Origin: Sthenelais limicola
Taxonomy: Eukaryota > Annelida > Polychaeta > Phyllodocida > Sigalionidae
Assembly: GCA_942159475.1 (NCBI GenBank)
Contig: OW804097.1
Span: forward strand, 52,782,986 to 52,846,985
Direction: 5' to 3'
Length of the DNA: 64,000 nt
This document shows, one piece after another, positions 55,417-64,000 of the stretch. The notes beneath the pieces are model-generated. The model had not been told where the DNA came from. It searched no databases and saw only the letters and a list, made by a program, of their open reading frames with translations. Numbering within the stretch: the first letter of the stretch is position 1; each line of letters begins with the position of its first letter. Position numbers and translations under genes: made by a program.

Positions 55417-57069
55417 TTACTTATCTTTTGTTTCCTTAAGTAGGTCAGCTGTTTCGGTCATATTCAACAGCTGGGAATGTCCATCTCTGTCTCTGGTTTT
55501 GTTTAACCTAACAGCTATGCTCCTGTATTTTCTCACTTTGTCCCTAGGTGTTGAGGCAACATGATCTTGCATCGACTTGCTTCGGATTTGGGCGAACGAT
55601 CGTGATAAGATCTTTCTCCTCCTGTTCTTGGGAATGGCAGAGAGTTTGGACGATGTTAGCGACTCTGAAAGCTTCTTGATCTCGTCTTCGTCGTCACCCT
55701 TCTTTTCGGAATCTGTACGTACATTATTTTCCTCGTCGACGACTTGTAAAGGTGAGAATCTTGATCCTAATGGAGTTATTGTAGCTACATCTTCATCCCC
55801 ATTTGATTCAGCACGGTTTCTTCTCATCTTCCTCGGGGAGGGGCTCGTAAATCCATCTTTGTTTGTTGTTCCATGCTTTGGGACAGGCTTTGCATGTTTA
55901 CAAACCAGTTCGTGAAATCTATTTTCATTCATGGCATTTTGGATTTCAGATCTCACTTCCATTAATATCTTTCCGAACAGATTTTCCCCCTTCCAACAGT
56001 CGTCTCTAAGCTGCCAGTTCCCCAAGTAAACACCAGCGCCCCATTTCTTGCTAGGCATCGCTTCAATGAGCCTCACTTGGCCTGTATTAGCGAGTTTGAC
56101 AGCCAATTTCTCATCTCTATAATATTTGCAACGATTGATGTCCTTCAGGATAGCAACTTCCATAGCTCTACATTCAACTGTAGTGGGTATTCTTTCCCCC
56201 ATCGATTTTATTTCTCTAGGGTCGGATTGTTTCAAAATTTCTGGTGCTAGGCTGGATCTACATAATCTTGCTTTTTTGTGGACAAACGCCTGTTCTGTGC
56301 AACTAAAGTCATAACCCTCATATTCGACGTCACAGCTATAGAAATTGCTTAGATAAGCGAATTCTCCTTGAAATGCCAGGCCGTTTTTTACTTCCGTAAC
56401 CTTGATGTTTCCTGGCTGTAGCTCTTCACGTAGGAATTTTAGTTGCCTATGATTGTATAGGACCCCATCAATGAGGACTCTGTCCCCCTTTGGTTTGGTA
56501 CAATTCTGGTCACATCCCTGATCGATGGCATTGGCAGCCAGAAGTTTCATGAGGCTCCTCTTTTTCTTAGTGTCCACAGTACAATAATCATGACAAAACA
56601 TTTTGTCAGCATTAGGCCATTCGTTCTTGGGGAATTTGCTTGGGTCCTTGAAGCAGTTGGCACCGTCAGTTATAAAACGATCCCTCATGGATTTATGCAA
56701 CAGTCTCACAACTAGTGGTGGGGCAGATTTCTTGTCGTAAGATTGTGATTGCCAATAGGCAGAATCAATAACCCCTTCCCATATCGTAGGTAGTAGTATG
56801 CTCAGAATTCTTGTGGCAATGACAACAGGACTCTCACTATCGAAAAGTTCTCTATGGATATTCTCGATTATCACGTGTGTGTCCTTATTTTGCTGACGGA
56901 TGACTTCTTGCTCGTCTTGGATTTTCTCTATGGCAGATTTATTATATTGGGCATCTCGCTGCAGAAATTCAATTTTAGTGTCGGATACAAAAGTTTTTTT
57001 GTTAGCATTTACCATTGCCTTCTCCAGGGCCTCAATCCTTTCACTCATCTCTTTTCTAGACTTTACCAA
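55417..57069 (-). CDS. LINE B ORF1, main part: coiled coil + RRM-like + NADAR domain
   Basis: 550 residues. Residues 1-75 form a coiled coil (SERIEALEKAMVNANKK, FLQRDAQYNKSAIEKI). About 80-215 resembles the ORF1p RRM (APPLVVRLLHKSMRDRFI, KKKRSLMKLLAANAIDQG, DRVLIDGVLYN). About 232-376 is a NADAR domain: GEFAYLSNFYSCDVEY, CTEQAFVHKKA (E259), MPSKKWGAGVYLG (W343) and WKGENLFGKILMEVR (359-373). The C-terminal 170 residues are charged and basic (RKMRRNR, KNRRRKILSR), probably RNA-binding. The frame extends a few codons upstream of 57,069 but reaches a stop in 20 codons. NADAR proteins remove ADP-ribose from guanine in nucleic acids; a role in LINE biology is inference. Confidence 0.88.
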   Translation of the reverse strand: MVKSRKEMSERIEALEKAMVNANKKTFVSDTKIEFLQRDAQYNKSAIEKIQDEQEVIRQQNKDTHVIIENIHRELFDSESPVVIATRILSILLPTIWEGVIDSAYWQSQSYDKKSAPPLVVRLLHKSMRDRFITDGANCFKDPSKFPKNEWPNADKMFCHDYCTVDTKKKRSLMKLLAANAIDQGCDQNCTKPKGDRVLIDGVLYNHRQLKFLREELQPGNIKVTEVKNGLAFQGEFAYLSNFYSCDVEYEGYDFSCTEQAFVHKKARLCRSSLAPEILKQSDPREIKSMGERIPTTVECRAMEVAILKDINRCKYYRDEKLAVKLANTGQVRLIEAMPSKKWGAGVYLGNWQLRDDCWKGENLFGKILMEVRSEIQNAMNENRFHELVCKHAKPVPKHGTTNKDGFTSPSPRKMRRNRAESNGDEDVATITPLGSRFSPLQVVDEENNVRTDSEKKGDDEDEIKKLSESLTSSKLSAIPKNRRRKILSRSFAQIRSKSMQDHVASTPRDKVRKYRSIAVRLNKTRDRDGHSQLLNMTETADLLKETKDK

Positions 57070-57103
57070 AGCCTGTAGTATTATGGTTTTCTTTGTATCC
57101 TCT

Positions 57104-57364
57104 TCAAGGAATGTAGCTCCTCTTCAAGATCAAATTCAGTCTATCCTCACTATCCTCACTCTTATTGCTGTCGTCAGAGGCCATTTCTTCTTCATCAAGG
57201 TTATCGAAATTGTATTCGTTGGAAGTTACTTTCTTTGCTGTAGATAGTAAGGGGGATGCATTCTTCCTCTTACCTAGATTTATCTCTGGTGGAACAGAAC
57301 TTTCACTTGCATCTCCCATGTTGTTGTTAGATTGATCACAAAATACAGTCAATTTGTCACACAT
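57104..57364 (-). CDS. LINE B ORF1, N-terminal part (frameshifted from the NADAR ORF)
   Basis: 86 residues from ATG 57,364, acidic and Ser-rich (FDNLDEEEMASDDSNKSED). It ends where the next frame begins, at a 20-base local duplication (cttgaagagga twice). LINE A has an equivalent break at the same position, so the two parts were probably one protein, or are joined by recoding. Confidence 0.6.
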   Translation of the reverse strand: MCDKLTVFCDQSNNNMGDASESSVPPEINLGKRKNASPLLSTAKKVTSNEYNFDNLDEEEMASDDSNKSEDSEDRLNLILKRSYIP

Positions 57365-57618
57365 TCACTGGCAAGAGACAATACCTTATGTTCACCGGTG
57401 CTATGCGTATGGTCCGGATTGTTTACATGGAGCTATACATACTCCCGCGAGTGGGTTAGATTCTCTTATTGTCACCCACAGCTAGGTAAAAGTCCAAATT
57501 ATTCGTAAAAATCCGTATTAAAACATTTCTTTGGACACACAGTATATCACCTCAATATTCCAGTTCATTTGTGAAAGTTTGTGAGTTTTCGGTATGGTAA
57601 TTCCTGTGATTTAGGCGA
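57365..57618 (-). other. 5' UTR of LINE B
   Basis: 254 bases from the insertion border to the first ATG; presumably holds the internal promoter. No motif recognised. Confidence 0.7.
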
Positions 57619-59363
57619 GGAAATCAGCCTCTCATTCTGAAGTCGACTTGACCATTCAAAATTCGCGCCAATATATATATTGTCAGCCCTGCTATCAGGT
57701 CCACATATGGATTGGCCGTATGCTCTTTCTCCATCCGACCCCCCAATTCCACTCAAGCAGGCGTCAACTACAATTGTTTTAGTAATTGGCACAGAGGGTA
57801 TTAGGGACCGGCCGTTCCATGTTGAACATAACTCAGTGAACCAGTCTAGATCGAGAAGCATTTCTGAATCAACTTTGATACTACCACTTTTACATTTTCT
57901 GAGGCCGTCTAGATATAAATAGGCGGGCCGGGGCAACACACTTTCCAATATACACAAGTGAACCAATGAGAGACTTGAGAGAGCGCTTGGAAATGTATGT
58001 GTTAGAGCGAACATTTGTAATAGAGTCAAGCACCTCCCATATCTTTACCTCAGGAATAGAAATACTCGTCCTCGGTGTTGAAGTTTATGCCCAGCCATGT
58101 GATTTCCTTCGCCGGGCCCAGGGTTTTCTCCGTGGCTTCTGGTAGACCCAATTCCTGCAACAAATTGGATATAATCTTATAGGCTAGTCTGGCTACTTTC
58201 TCGCTTTCACAGATGTATGCTATATCATCAATGTACATGTGGCATCTGACACCTTTTGCCCCGAGTATATCAACGATATAATTGGCGACAGATTGCATAA
58301 AGAACGAGGAGGCTCTACTGTCAAATGGCATAGTAGTATCACAGTAATATTTCCTGCCCCACTTCATACATAGCAGGCTCCAGTCTTGAGGATCGCTATG
58401 AAAGTTATGGTATGCCCTAGAAATGTCTACTATGCCCATGTATGCCCCTCTTCCAATTCTCTGGATATCGGCTACCAGATCCTCCGTCGTCGGGAGGTAG
58501 TGATCCTGCACGATACCCCATATTGCGTTTTTTCTCACGTATTTGTTTACAGATAATTCATCAGGAAATGTCAAATCAGTAATCACTCTCCTTTTTCCCT
58601 CCTCCTTCTTTGGTCTGGACATGAGGGGGGCACAATGAAGCCAGGGGGTGAAAGGGGGTTCCTCGAATGGTCCAAGCAAGTCCCCACATTCTATTTCTTT
58701 CTGAGTAAATTTACTGATATGCTCCGGGAATGAATCTGCGCTGGGGTGGTTGTTACTTTCCCTGTCTAGTGGCGTTTCTGGGCCCATGTAACCAATAGGA
58801 AAGCCGAAAGAGATAAAGTCTAAGATCTGTTTACCTCCTGACATCCCCTCTAGGTGTTTATCCCAGGCCTTTACATTCAGATTTGATGGGATAGGAATTC
58901 TAGCGCTCAAGCAATTTGGCAGGCCCGTGTCTCAGACCGCGTTATATATGAGAGCAAGTTCGTTTACGTCTGAGAAATTAGATTTTGGCCAGTAGCGCCT
59001 TCTATGTTCCCGTAGGGCATAGAGGGATACATCAATATCAACTGAATTGCTCTCGTGTTGGCATACATTCAATACCCTGTCAAAGTAATTGTTCATACCT
59101 GTACCAACAGCATGAGTTCCCTCTGTAGCACCAGAGTAGATATAGTGTGCGTTACCATTGCTCTCGCTCTCAGGTGGGGGAGGTCGGCCGGCGGACTGGG
59201 CCCAGGGCACCTCCTCGCTTCCTCGTGTGTCTGGCGGGCAGCGCAGGGGTTGCTGTCTGCCATCTACCCGTTTTTTGGCACAGTCATGGCACTGGTATTG
59301 CCCCTGTTGGCTCCTTGGGGGTTGCCGCCATTCTGTCCTTGAAGACCCTGTCGTCGAATACAC
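57619..59363 (-). pseudogene. pol: pol of element F: RT and RNase H N-terminus
   Basis: The -1 frame after the gag heptamer runs from 59,363, has TGA at 58,932-58,934 (the aligned residue in element 1 is Arg, so CGA to TGA), continues 58,050-58,910 and, after a deletion/frameshift near 58,040, to 57,619. RT: RRVITDLTFP, MGIVDISRAYHNF, MPFDSRASSF, CHMYIDDIAYIC (YIDD). RNase H starts TIVVDACLSGIGG and is cut by LINE B. Confidence 0.9.
59237..59276 (-). promoter_or_regulatory. -1 frameshift signal at gag/pol junction of element F
   Basis: Minus-strand heptamer A-AAA-AAC at 59,276-59,270 in the gag frame, two codons before the stop (CCA AAA AAC GGG TAG). Pol is in the -1 frame. After an 8-base spacer, ggcag (59,261-59,257) can pair with ctgcc (59,241-59,237); only 5 bp, weaker than in element 1. 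Confidence 0.65.
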
Positions 59364-60297
59364 TTAGAGAAAGGATGAGTACATGTTTTTCCTACACCGT
59401 CACAATATGAGCAAATGTGGTGGAGTTTCATACCATTTTCCTCATGTGAATCCCCATGCTGACACTGGTTTCTATTTGCATTATTATACATACGACATAA
59501 AACCTCGTTAGTTGCCTGTGCTTCTTTGCGAGAGTTAGAGTTATGGTTATGCTCTACATTTGGAGCGCCCAGGCCTCCCCCATTGGTGAAAGAAATTCTT
59601 ATACGGTGCTGGTAAATGCGTTGCTGATCGGCCCACTGATTGACCCCGCTTCTATCTGATCCCACACAAATTGTGACCATCTGCGCACCTGAACTCAGGG
59701 GCGCTCGAGGGCATCCTGGCTGACATCAGTAATATGCTGGAGAATATATTCATAATGGTGGGGCTTATATGCCCTCCTCTCTTGCAGAAGGGTAAGGCAC
59801 GCGTTAATGTACTGTGACTGGGACAACTGTGTGCGCGCCTCCACCTTCTGCCTAATTGATTTATCCCCGTCCTTATCTGCATACATATATGGCTTGGCAA
59901 GAATTCTATTGTTATGTATGGAGTGAATGATATTGGCCTTACCATAAAATCCCTTCGCCAGTCTTTCCTTCTCCATTTCCTTCTCATAGTAGTTGTCACA
60001 CTCCAGCCGTCTCCTCAGGACTTCTGGAGGTGCGAAGTCAAAGTCATGGTCACTGGTCCGAGGCCGCACGTGTTGTGGTGGCTTCTGTGGCCGTTCAGGC
60101 GTGGAGGCGCGTCCACCTTGGATGCTCTCCGCCATGGTTCGCACAGAGGTATTGGTCTGGTCTCGCCCCAAACCCTGTACCAGTGCCCTGACTTGCTCTG
60201 TCAACTCGATGACTTGTGCCCTCATATCGGCTACGTCACCTGAAACTGAAGTGACTCTGGTGTCCAGGTCCTTCATATTGACCTTCCCGCGAGACAT
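59264..60297 (-). pseudogene. gag: gag of element F (one frameshift)
   Basis: ATG at 60,295-60,297 (MSRGKVNMKDLDTRV); N-terminal helix DVADMRAQVIELTEQVRALV. A one-base shift near 59,690 joins the second part, which has the zinc motif CSYCDGVGKTCTHPFSKC (C-x2-C-x8-H-x4-C). Ends at TAG 59,264-59,266. Homologous to element 1 gag (SQDALERP versus CQDARERP). Confidence 0.85.
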
Positions 60298-60595
60298 GTT
60301 GACTAGTAATGGATGAATGTAAATGAATATAAAGTTGTAAAATGCTGCGATATAATGTAGCACCAAATAAACTCACTCTAGCCAGCGCATTCAAAGTACT
60401 TGTTCACGTGAATCCCCAGGTGCCAGCTGACCTGGGTAGTTAGTGAGGCAAGAAATGCCAAAAAGTATACTAGGCTGTAGGCGTGACCTGAGCCGTGTAA
60501 CTTACAAGGTGATTATGAAGAGAGTGAGGTGGAGGGACAGGTGCAATGACCTTAAGTAGGGGCAATGGTGGATAGTGTAGGGTGGGTCCCTCTTG
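60298..60595 (-). other. 5' region of element F
   Basis: Non-coding; may contain the A1 repeat, but no second copy is in the window. Includes ccaggtgccagctgacctgg, a near palindrome (about 60,417-60,436). Confidence 0.5.
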
Positions 60596-61890
60596 CGGCA
60601 ATGCAGGGGCCTAACACATTCGTGTGATGCCCACTATAATAAAGACGTATCAGAGGGACATCTGAATGAATTTTACCAAGACAAAATTGTATTAACTGGT
60701 TTACCAGCGTTAGAATATGCTAACAATTTCTTTGCCACGCTGGGAAAGGAAAACATGATAACAGCAGATACTATTATACCAGATATTCCCATACATTTCG
60801 TAATCACGAATGATTTTAGTGTCAATGAAGTGTTAACACAATTAGATAAGATTAAGGAACATAAGAGTTTGAGGTTGACATATATCAATAACTCCCTGCT
60901 CTGTATGGCATTGAAGAGTAATGTGGGATATTTTACATCATAATTAAATAATTGTGTAGAGTGGAAGTTATCGGCCATTAAGCTGATACCAAAGCAGGGT
61001 AACACAAATATTTGGACAATGTGAGGGCGATTACCATTGTACCAACCATGAGTAAGATAATTGAAAGACTAATTTATGATCGACTTTACAATTTTTTGGA
61101 AGAAAGTGAATTTGGAAGAAAGTGTGGTAAATGCCTTTAAATATATTTTGATATCAAAAAGGCTTTTAATTCTGTATCGCATAGATTATTCTTGACGAAG
61201 CTAAAACAAATGGGGATAGGGCCGAAGTTATGTGGAATATTAGAAGATTTCCTTACTGATCGTTACCAATTTCTAAAACAGGATCAGATATGTACTTCGA
61301 ATCAATTGGTACCAAATGGTGTTCCCCAAGGGAGTATATTGGGCCCCTTGATGTTTTAAATCTTCTGCAAATATGTTGGGTGCTGGTCGGATGCTAATTA
61401 TATATGACACGTGAACAAGTGAATGGCCTGAACCAAGCGAAGCTGGGTTTTATTTTCAGCAAACACATAATAATCAAAGAAAAAATTTTCAAGTGAACCG
61501 TCCGCTCAGTGCGGAACTGGGTGAACGAATGTCAATGTTTATGTTGGAGCGTGACGTCATAGGCGCCGCCCAGGCGCAAAATGTTATCTCTAGAAGATCG
61601 TCGAGAAATAGTTCTAATCAAGACTCTTTATAGAAAAAAGAGAAATATCTTGATCTGAGCGACAAAGGGAAATTACTTAGGGGAAGGGGGGTTTAATTTC
61701 ATGAAATTTCATGAAATTTCAAGTTTCATCCCAAAGTCAGAGAGGATGTGGAAGAGCGCCTATTATAGGGGTATTGGTTTGTGGAATAATCTTCCTGAAA
61801 CATTCAGGTATTCTGATGATATTGTATGGTTTGGCAAACAATTAAAGGACTGGTACTGGTCAAGACTCATTGAATCAATGGATTTCTAGC
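60593..61890 (+). pseudogene. LINE E: EN-RT linker, partial RT and C-terminal fragments
   Basis: 60,593-60,943 is linker/RT start (LEYANNFFATLGKEN, NDFSVNEVLTQLDKIKEHKS). 60,960-61,360 in broken frames: IKLIPKQGN, YFDIKKAFNSVSHRLF, NGVPQGSILGPLMF. The sequence then leaves RT; 61,590-61,889 has the ORF2 tail (MLSLEDRREIVLIKTLYR, GLWNNLPETFR). 61,365-61,575 in between is unrelated, either an insertion or a deletion joint. Inactive. Confidence 0.8.
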
Positions 61891-64000
61891 TACTATGGTA
61901 TCTGTAGTTATTAATTGTCCCCAAATTTTATATATAAAGTCCTTAATAGGGCTAGGCGATTGTGTAAGTATAACATTGACTAAATTTGTCGACATGTTTT
62001 GAGAAATCTGTGACTGAGGGGTGGTTATGTATTTCCTGTGTATCACTCACCAGCCCGATGTATCTGCATGGGAATCCATATAGGTGAGCAAGACTAAGAG
62101 TGTACGATCCTCCTCAGGTTTATTCATCAAGTGAGGGTACAATCTCCCCTGAATCTTATGAATACAATATTTCAGAGGATCTTCACCCTGAGGGAGTATT
62201 TCTCTAATATTCTTAGATTTGGTTATCAAGAGGATCATATGAACTCCTCATTCCCTAAGGTGCGTTATTCATGTTACACAGCATCAGTTAGTATTTCCTT
62301 GAGGTGAAATGAATATGCAATATCACATCTCTCAATCATTCTCAAAAGATAATGCTGTAACAAAAACAAAATACAGTGATTTCTCAAGAGAAATAGTATC
62401 TCTATCTCAGGAAAAGCTACTCTACATTACCTTCTGCGCCAGAATAATCATGTTTCTGCTACTAAAACACTGAGCGCCATCGCATCATATTTTGTGGGGG
62501 GAACATGAAGATTTTATCATGATATACAATAGCTTTTCAAGGCAAGCTTTTAAATTCGTGTAAATAGAATATAACATGACGTCTTCATAAGAGGTGTTTA
62601 CATAATTGATACACGGAGGTAGCCTGAGACGTGCATGCAAAGATCACCTCTTCCTTTACATGGACTTTCCTATACACTATCTGAGATACAAAATCTCAGA
62701 TACGTTCACAAAATACATGGCCAGAAGGACAACAAGCGTCTCGATTTCGTCATTGATCCTGAGTCACGTCATGCATGTGAGGTCGTGCCAAGAGTTGAAT
62801 TTAGCTCATTCCTACAATAACCATGTTTTCTACGGTGCACCATGTAGGTAGGAAATAGTCAGGACTTAACAGGGGACTTGCATGTGCCACTGTGTATGTC
62901 CGTCACATGCATTCTGTGCATTCATTAAAGGGTCAGTAAACCCAAAATATTATGAGAAAATCAAGTTCTTTGCTATGTACAACGGGTTTTCCAGGTCACA
63001 AGGTTTCGCAAATAAAGGTGCGGTGAATGTTCTAATAAACATGACAAATATGGAAGCTAAGAACATATGTTGCACTATCTGAATGTGGTCTAATACAGCT
63101 TGTATCCATATTCTTTTTTAGAAATTATTATCACCATTTCTATCTTCACACTACAGGTAACATGCATTTTGGAAGACCTGCCATAATGGTAGAGGCCTCA
63201 GTTCCTATCCCCTTTCCATAGTCTCGTGATGAAAAGTATCACAATTGTGAAATTCTCGGGGAATAAGAACATTTGAAAACAAAATAGTTGACTAATTTTC
63301 TGAGCGGAAATCAATTCCCATATTTCCATGTATGATTACATTGAAATTTATGGAAATAAGCCACACATTTCTACTGATGCAATTCTACACAGTCATCCTT
63401 TCCAATTAAAAATGAGTGAAAATGAATGTTACTGTTGTTGTTGGCTAATATTTATTTACCAATAGAAAAGATTAAATTCAAATAGACATTATTCAGCGAG
63501 GTATGACAACAAAATCACTTTGTTCGCTCCTTTTCCTCTCATAATCATTTCATATCTGACTATTATTTCCTGCCGCTATATTAAAGTGCCCATACAATAC
63601 CGGCAGCAGCAGCTCTAAGAATGCATTATATATAACAGCTATGGGAGAAAAGCAACCCGATACAAGTGTGAAGTGCATAGAAAAACGTGAGCATTCATTC
63701 GCAGAATATTACCATGATAATGTTACATTAGATGACAAAGTGTATCCACATTTGTGCATTAACCACATGGGTGCTTTCAGGCGAGGAGGGTAGGGAGAGG
63801 TCTGGGGAGACAGTGATCTAATGTCCTTTTCATACAGAAAACATTACTATGATTAATATAAATGAGTAAAGACATAGAACTATTTAGTATTACTCTACAC
63901 TGTGCACCATCCATATATTACTGTTGTAACCTTTTTGTTTGTTAGAAAAATGTCGAGATAGAATTATTTGCCTCTCGTTTTGTATCATTCTTGTCGTTTG
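61891..64000. other. Non-coding interval to window end
   Basis: AT-rich; only short ORFs without motifs (62,606-62,851; 62,882-63,082). Nothing recognised. Confidence 0.5.

Larger units (their letters stand above)
51644..57618 (-). mobile_element. LINE B: full-length NADAR-bearing non-LTR retrotransposon
   Basis: 5,975 bp, minus strand. Borders can be set exactly because the interrupted RNase H of element F continues in frame across the insertion (gatttcc at 57,619-57,625 meets gag at 51,638-51,640). 5' UTR 57,365-57,618, ORF1 (two pieces), 712-base spacer, ORF2 (endonuclease, RT, one stop, frameshift), 3' UTR 51,644-52,122 with AATAAA and an (atacaa)n tail. Target duplication is at most a few bases. 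Confidence 0.93.
50466..60600 (-). mobile_element. YR retrotransposon F, split by LINE B and truncated at 3' side
   Basis: Minus strand: gag (59,264-60,297), pol (57,619-59,363 continued at 51,197-51,643), recombinase (about 50,600-51,190, C-terminal part lost). It is the closest relative of element 1 here (same gag zinc motif, same frameshift heptamer, similar RT). LINE B (51,644-57,618) sits inside its RNase H. Terminal repeats were not found: the 5' one may lie in 60,300-60,600, and the 3' ones are lost at the foldback. Confidence 0.88.

Noticed and set aside
1..64000. CRISPR arrays, bacterial operons, rRNA genes
   Set aside because: No regularly spaced repeats with unique spacers, no ribosomal RNA signatures, and the content is eukaryotic retroelements.

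Overview
This 64 kb window looks like nuclear DNA from an animal, most likely an aquatic invertebrate, in a stretch made almost entirely of transposable elements. The evidence is APE-endonuclease LINEs, several tyrosine-recombinase (YR, DIRS/Ngaro-like) retrotransposons, two MITE-like elements, and relics of a multicopy gene family I recall from lancelets, cnidarians and molluscs. I could not identify the species and found no confident host gene.

Layout. 1-~6.6 kb: LINE A on the minus strand, nearly intact and cut by the window edge; a fragment of another LINE lies behind it (6.56-7.7 kb). 7.7-11.5 kb: non-coding. 11.5-12.55 kb: gene-family relic. 12,565-18,186: almost complete YR retrotransposon 1 with gag, pol, tyrosine recombinase and A1-B1-A2-B2 split direct repeats. 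18.2-19.6 kb: more relic. 20.3-22.55 kb: LINE C, which has lost its RT domain, between two diverged copies of a ~340 bp repeat. 22.6-28.2 kb: mostly AT-rich DNA with hairpins and a tRNA-like remnant. 28,270-31,470: YR element G, a deletion derivative with both pairs of split repeats. 31,491-31,888: MITE. 34.3-37.6 kb: decayed DIRS-like element H (minus). 38,233-38,477: second MITE, beside LINE D. 39.4-42.25 kb: relic family again, then a gag fragment. 44.05-44.87 kb: two minisatellites. 48.4-49.4 kb: a duplicated segment. 50-60.3 kb: YR element F (minus), split inside its RNase H by LINE B (51,644-57,618). 60.6-61.9 kb: LINE E fragments. 61.9-64 kb: nothing recognisable.

The most unusual content is in LINEs A and B. 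Both carry, in ORF1, an RRM-like region followed by a NADAR domain (YbiA-like; family members remove ADP-ribose from guanine or cleave related N-glycosidic bonds). LINE A also has a separate SGNH-hydrolase-like ORF between ORF1 and the endonuclease/RT ORF. The two copies are clearly different families, so the NADAR domain appears to be a lasting part of a LINE lineage. I infer, but cannot show, that it counters or uses nucleic-acid ADP-ribosylation during retrotransposition.

A second notable system is in YR element 1: gag ends with the slippery heptamer AAAAAAC directly before its stop, followed by a 7-nt spacer and a 9-bp hairpin, and pol lies in the -1 frame. The same heptamer sits at the gag/pol junction of element F. 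Element 1 also has an RNase H-like region in which the catalytic carboxylates appear swapped (D to E, E to D) and the last motif is missing. ORF2 of LINE A is open over at least 948 codons, so that family may be young. All functional statements come from motifs read by eye; no database search was run.
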